From: Flavobacterium sp. UBA807
GTDB lineage: Bacteria; Bacteroidota; Bacteroidia; Flavobacteriales; Flavobacteriaceae
Assembly: GCA_002296885.1 (NCBI GenBank)
Contig: DBIH01000182.1
Coordinates: 1 to 11,758 of the forward strand
Reading direction: 5' to 3'
Length of the DNA stretch: 11,758 bases
The position numbers and the translations under genes were made by a program. Below, in pieces: positions 7,059 to 11,758 of the stretch. Under the pieces are notes generated by a model. It searched no databases. It saw only the letters and a list, made by a program, of their open reading frames with translations, and was not told the origin of the DNA. Numbering within the stretch: position 1 is the stretch's first letter; each line of letters begins with the position of its first letter.

Positions 7059-8057
7059 ATGAGAAGGTTTTTGTTCTTATTATTTATTTCAACAATTGGT
7101 TTCAGTCAGAACAAGCCTTTTGCAAAAGGTGCCGATGTGGGTTGGCTTCCTCAAATGGAAGCCACCGGTTATAAATTTTATGATTCAGATGGAAAAGAAA
7201 AAGATTGTCTACAATTATTAAAAGATCGGGGAATGAACTCCATCAGGCTTCGTGTTTGGGTAAATCCATCTGATGATAAGGCGAGCGGGCATTGCAGCAA
7301 AGAAGAAACTGTTACGATGGCATTACGCGCCCAAAAAATGGGTTTTCGTATCATGATAGATCTTCATTATTCCGATTCATGGGCTGATCCGGCAAAACAG
7401 TTCAAACCAAAAGCTTGGGAAAATCATTCTTTTCCTGAATTACTTAATGATGTTTATAAGCATACTTTTGATGTAATTAGCGCATTAAAAAAGGCGGGCG
7501 TAACTCCCGAATGGGTTCAGATTGGAAACGAAATTCCGGGCGGAATGCTTTGGCCTGATGGAAGCACTGACAATTGGAAACAACTTGGACAACTTTTGAA
7601 CAAAGGTTATGATGCTGTAAAAGCTGTCGATAAAAAAATCAAAGTTATAGTTCATGTTGACGAAGGAAATAACAATGCCAAATTCCGAAAGTTTTTTGAT
7701 AATGCAACAGTACAAAAAGTCCGTTACGACGTGATTGGCTTATCTTTTTATCCGTATTGGATCAAAAAAGATTATACTGAGGTCATAGCCGATTTAGAAT
7801 TCAACTTAAATGATATGGTTAAACGTTACGGAAAAGAAGTTATGATTGTTGAAGTTGGCGGTGAAGATGATAAAGTCCAAAACACAAAAGAATTACTCGA
7901 AGCAACGATCAAAGCGGTTAGAAATGTGCCAAACAATAAAGGCTTAGGTGTTTTTTATTGGGAACCACAAGGAGCCAGAAGCTGGAGCCATTATGCTCTT
8001 AGTGCCTGGCTTGAAAATGGTCAGCCTTCGCCCGCTTTAGATGCTTTTAAAGAATAA
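7059..8057 (+). CDS. GH53 endo-beta-1,4-galactanase paralogue, secreted
   Basis: Second GH53 enzyme, 332 residues. MRRFLFLLFISTIGFSQ is an ordinary signal peptide without a lipobox cysteine, so a periplasmic or secreted location is expected. Barrel motifs: KGADVGWLPQME (23-34), NSIRLRVWVNP (60-70), HYSDSWADPAKQ (103-114), acid/base E158 in VQIGNEIPGGMLWPDG, and nucleophile E265 in IVEVGGED. After the nucleophile the TxYP residues and most of the long loop seen in the upstream paralogue are missing, and the end of the barrel is VFYWEPQGARSW. Short blocks of DNA around the motifs are identical to the upstream gene (17, 15 and 22 bp), so the two probably arose by duplication, though the proteins have diverged widely. 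The altered loop suggests a different product length or substrate, which is inference. Confidence 0.9.
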   Translation: MRRFLFLLFISTIGFSQNKPFAKGADVGWLPQMEATGYKFYDSDGKEKDCLQLLKDRGMNSIRLRVWVNPSDDKASGHCSKEETVTMALRAQKMGFRIMIDLHYSDSWADPAKQFKPKAWENHSFPELLNDVYKHTFDVISALKKAGVTPEWVQIGNEIPGGMLWPDGSTDNWKQLGQLLNKGYDAVKAVDKKIKVIVHVDEGNNNAKFRKFFDNATVQKVRYDVIGLSFYPYWIKKDYTEVIADLEFNLNDMVKRYGKEVMIVEVGGEDDKVQNTKELLEATIKAVRNVPNNKGLGVFYWEPQGARSWSHYALSAWLENGQPSPALDAFKE

Positions 8058-8060
8058 AAT

Positions 8061-10457
8061 ATGTTCAGAAAATCACTTGCAATATTCTTGTTTTGCATTG
8101 CTTTTGCTAATGCCCAGAAAAAAATCAACCTTGATACAGGATGGAAATTTCATTTCGGCCATGCCGCCAATCCGGAAAAAGATTTCAATTACAGCACTGC
8201 AACAATCTATTCAAAATCTGGTGGTGCAGCCAAAACTGCCATCGATACAAAATTTGTTGATTCGACCTGGACAAACGTAACTTTACCTCACGACTGGGCG
8301 GTTGAGCTTCCGTTTGTAAATTCTCCAAACTTTGACGTAGAATCTCATGGCTACAAACCTGTTGGCGGATTATATCCTGAAACGAGTATAGGTTGGTACC
8401 GAAAACATTTCAACCTTGATAAATCCGATTCTGATAAGCGTTTTGAAATTCAGTTCGATGGGATTTTCAGGAATGCAACAATCTGGCTAAATGGCTTTTT
8501 CGTTGGGAACAATTTCAGCGGTTACGTTGGGAAATCATACGACATTACTGATTATCTGAATTTTGACAAGGAAAACGTAATCGTCGTCCGTGTTGATGCC
8601 ACACAATACGAAGGCTGGTTTTATGAAGGCGCCGGAATCTACCGTCATGTTTGGCTGAACACGTTCAACAATATCCATATTCCTGAAGATGGTTTGTTTG
8701 TGCATTCAACGGTTAATGGAAAAAATACTGATGTTACCATAGAAACCGAAGTCGAAAACAAAAATTTCAATCCTTCCGACTGTGTTGTCTATTCATACAT
8801 AACCGATAGAAAAGGAAAGCAAATTGCAAAAACAAATGAACAGAAGATTTCGCTTTCTGTAAATCAAAAATCAACTGTCAAACAAAAGCTGACGATTACT
8901 AATGCTGATTTATGGTCGCTTGAAAATCCGTACTTATACAAAGTAGTTTCAGTCGTTAAACAAGGGAATCAGATTATTGATAAAAGGAAAAGCAATTTCG
9001 GAATCCGGACTTTACGATTCGACGCTAATGAAGGTTTCTTCCTTAATGGAAAACATATTAAGATTCAGGGAACAAACAATCATCAGGATCACGCCGGTCT
9101 TGGAAGTGCTTTACCTGATTATCTGCAATATTACCGCATAAAGTTGTTGAAAGAATTAGGATCAAACGCTTACAGAACGAGTCATAATGCCCCAACTCCG
9201 GAACTTCTGGAAGCTTGCGATAGCTTGGGAATGTTGGTTTTAGACGAACAACGTTTACTCAACAGCAGTCCTGAATATTTGGATCAATTCGAAAGATTGA
9301 TCCGTCGTGACCGAAATCATCCGTCTGTGTTTTTATGGTCCATCGGAAACGAAGAAGGCTGGATTCAGAAAACTGAAACCGGAAAGAAAATAGCACAAAC
9401 GCTTCTGGCTAAACAAAAACAACTCGACCCTACAAGAACCAGCACTTATGCTGCAGATATGGGCAACGAATTCAATGGTGTCAATGAAGTAATTCCAATT
9501 CGCGGGTTCAACTATCGCCAATTTGCCGTTGCCGATTACCATCGTGATCATCCGAATCAACCATTAATCGGAACCGAAATGGGAAGTACTGTAACGACTC
9601 GCGGAATTTATGAAAAAGACTCAATCCGTGCTTACGTTCCCGATCAGGATATAACTGCTCCCTGGTGGGCAAGCAAAGCCGAAGACTGGTGGAAGTTAGC
9701 TGCTGAAAATAAGTATTGGCTTGGTGGTTTTGTTTGGACCGGATTTGATTATCGTGGCGAACCAACTCCTTACAAATGGCCGAACATCAATTCTCATTTT
9801 GGAATTATGGACGTTTGCGGTTTTCCAAAAAACATCTATTACTATTACAAAAGCTGGTGGACGAACGAAGATGTTTTGCATATTTCCCCACATTGGAACT
9901 GGCCTGATAAAGTTGGAAAACCTATCGATGTTTGGGTAAATACGAATGCTGATGATGTTGAACTTTTTTTAAACGGAAAAAGTTTGGGCAAAAAACAAAT
10001 GCCAAGAAACAGCCATCTGCAATGGGAAGTTGTTTACGAACCCGGGACTTTGGAAGCTGTCGCATATAAAAAAGGTAAAAAGCTTACTGCAAAAGTTGAA
10101 ACAACAGGACAGCCAGTGAAAGTGATTCTATCGCCAGACAAAACTTTAATGATTGCCAATGGTTATGATGCAGATATTATTAATGTTTCATTCGTTGACA
10201 AAGACGGAAAGGAAGTCCCCGATGCTAATAATATGGTAAATTTTATAATTTCAGGCGATGCAAAGATCATTGGTGTTGGCAACGGAGATCCAAGTTCGCA
10301 TGAAGCGGATAAATGTGTTGATGGTGCATGGCAAAGAAGTGCATTCAACGGAAAATGTCAGATTATCATTCAGTCAGGAAAAACAGTAGGCTCAATAAAA
10401 CTGGAAGCGAAAGCAAACGGGTTAATTTCTGCATCAACTACAATACAGACCAAATGA
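8061..10457 (+). CDS. GH2 beta-galactosidase, exported
   Basis: Retaining exo-glycosidase, most likely releasing galactose from galacto-oligosaccharides made by the GH53 enzymes. 798 residues; MFRKSLAIFLFCIAFANA is a signal peptide with ANA-QK as the cleavage site, so the enzyme is periplasmic. Domains in order: jelly-roll sugar-binding domain about 20-205 (LDTGWKFHFG, WTNVTLPHDWA, GWYRKHF), immunoglobulin-like domain about 208-318, TIM barrel about 320-610 with acid/base E431 in WSIGNEEGW and nucleophile E506 in LIGTEMGS, then a DUF4982-like domain at about 615-675 and a C-terminal Ig-like GH2 domain at about 685-795. This layout is common among Bacteroidota GH2 beta-galactosidases. It starts 3 nt after the GH53 paralogue. 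GH2 also holds mannosidases, glucuronidases and arabinosidases; the galactosidase call rests on the sequence type and the neighbours. Confidence 0.88.
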   Translation: MFRKSLAIFLFCIAFANAQKKINLDTGWKFHFGHAANPEKDFNYSTATIYSKSGGAAKTAIDTKFVDSTWTNVTLPHDWAVELPFVNSPNFDVESHGYKPVGGLYPETSIGWYRKHFNLDKSDSDKRFEIQFDGIFRNATIWLNGFFVGNNFSGYVGKSYDITDYLNFDKENVIVVRVDATQYEGWFYEGAGIYRHVWLNTFNNIHIPEDGLFVHSTVNGKNTDVTIETEVENKNFNPSDCVVYSYITDRKGKQIAKTNEQKISLSVNQKSTVKQKLTITNADLWSLENPYLYKVVSVVKQGNQIIDKRKSNFGIRTLRFDANEGFFLNGKHIKIQGTNNHQDHAGLGSALPDYLQYYRIKLLKELGSNAYRTSHNAPTPELLEACDSLGMLVLDEQRLLNSSPEYLDQFERLIRRDRNHPSVFLWSIGNEEGWIQKTETGKKIAQTLLAKQKQLDPTRTSTYAADMGNEFNGVNEVIPIRGFNYRQFAVADYHRDHPNQPLIGTEMGSTVTTRGIYEKDSIRAYVPDQDITAPWWASKAEDWWKLAAENKYWLGGFVWTGFDYRGEPTPYKWPNINSHFGIMDVCGFPKNIYYYYKSWWTNEDVLHISPHWNWPDKVGKPIDVWVNTNADDVELFLNGKSLGKKQMPRNSHLQWEVVYEPGTLEAVAYKKGKKLTAKVETTGQPVKVILSPDKTLMIANGYDADIINVSFVDKDGKEVPDANNMVNFIISGDAKIIGVGNGDPSSHEADKCVDGAWQRSAFNGKCQIIIQSGKTVGSIKLEAKANGLISASTTIQTK

Positions 10458-10497
10458 AATCGAAGATTCACGAACACCAAAAAAACAATATTAAATT

Positions 10498-11758
<1,261 letters not shown>

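Noticed and set aside
9696..9893. Open frames on both strands within the GH2 gene, about 9690-9940
   Set aside because: They are out-of-frame shadows of an intact, motif-complete GH2 coding sequence.

Overview
The window looks like chromosome from a Flavobacterium-type member of the Bacteroidota. It is AT-rich and carries a short primary sigma factor of about 287 residues without region 1.1. At least one promoter matches the phylum-specific TAnnTTTG -7 box, most genes have A/T-rich starts without a Shine-Dalgarno sequence, and the glycoside hydrolases resemble those of this phylum. Species-level placement cannot be made from the sequence alone.

Positions 1-3851 form a housekeeping block on the + strand: the 3' end of pnp (polynucleotide phosphorylase), a strong terminator, rpoD with an unusual clear Shine-Dalgarno sequence, a second terminator, a GC-rich intergenic repeat-like element with nested hairpins, then rpe (ribulose-phosphate 3-epimerase) behind a good phylum-type promoter. 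Rpe converges on the following regulator gene, and their stop codons overlap.

Positions 3848-11758 form a galactan/galactose-use locus. A divergent regulator (GntR-type winged helix joined to a LacI-type sugar-sensing domain, - strand) faces a compact + strand operon: galM, two tandem GH53 endo-beta-1,4-galactanases (one a lipoprotein, one with an ordinary signal peptide), an exported GH2 beta-galactosidase, galK and the start of galT, which runs off the window. Junctions are 2, 2, 3 and 40 nt and a 4-nt overlap, so this is very probably one transcript. The roughly 100-bp regulator-galM gap holds ACYGGT-type repeats, including an imperfect 16-bp palindrome, which are candidate operator sites.

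Inferred working model: the GH53 enzymes cut beta-1,4-galactan (for example pectic or arabinogalactan side chains), and the GH2 enzyme releases galactose in the periplasm. GalM converts beta- to alpha-galactose, and GalK and GalT feed the Leloir pathway. No SusC/SusD pair, sugar permease or galE is inside the window. I saw no tRNA, rRNA, CRISPR array, insertion sequence or phage gene. Nothing here is clearly a wholly new system. The least explained items are the GC-rich element upstream of rpe, the operator architecture, and the loop difference between the two GH53 paralogues.
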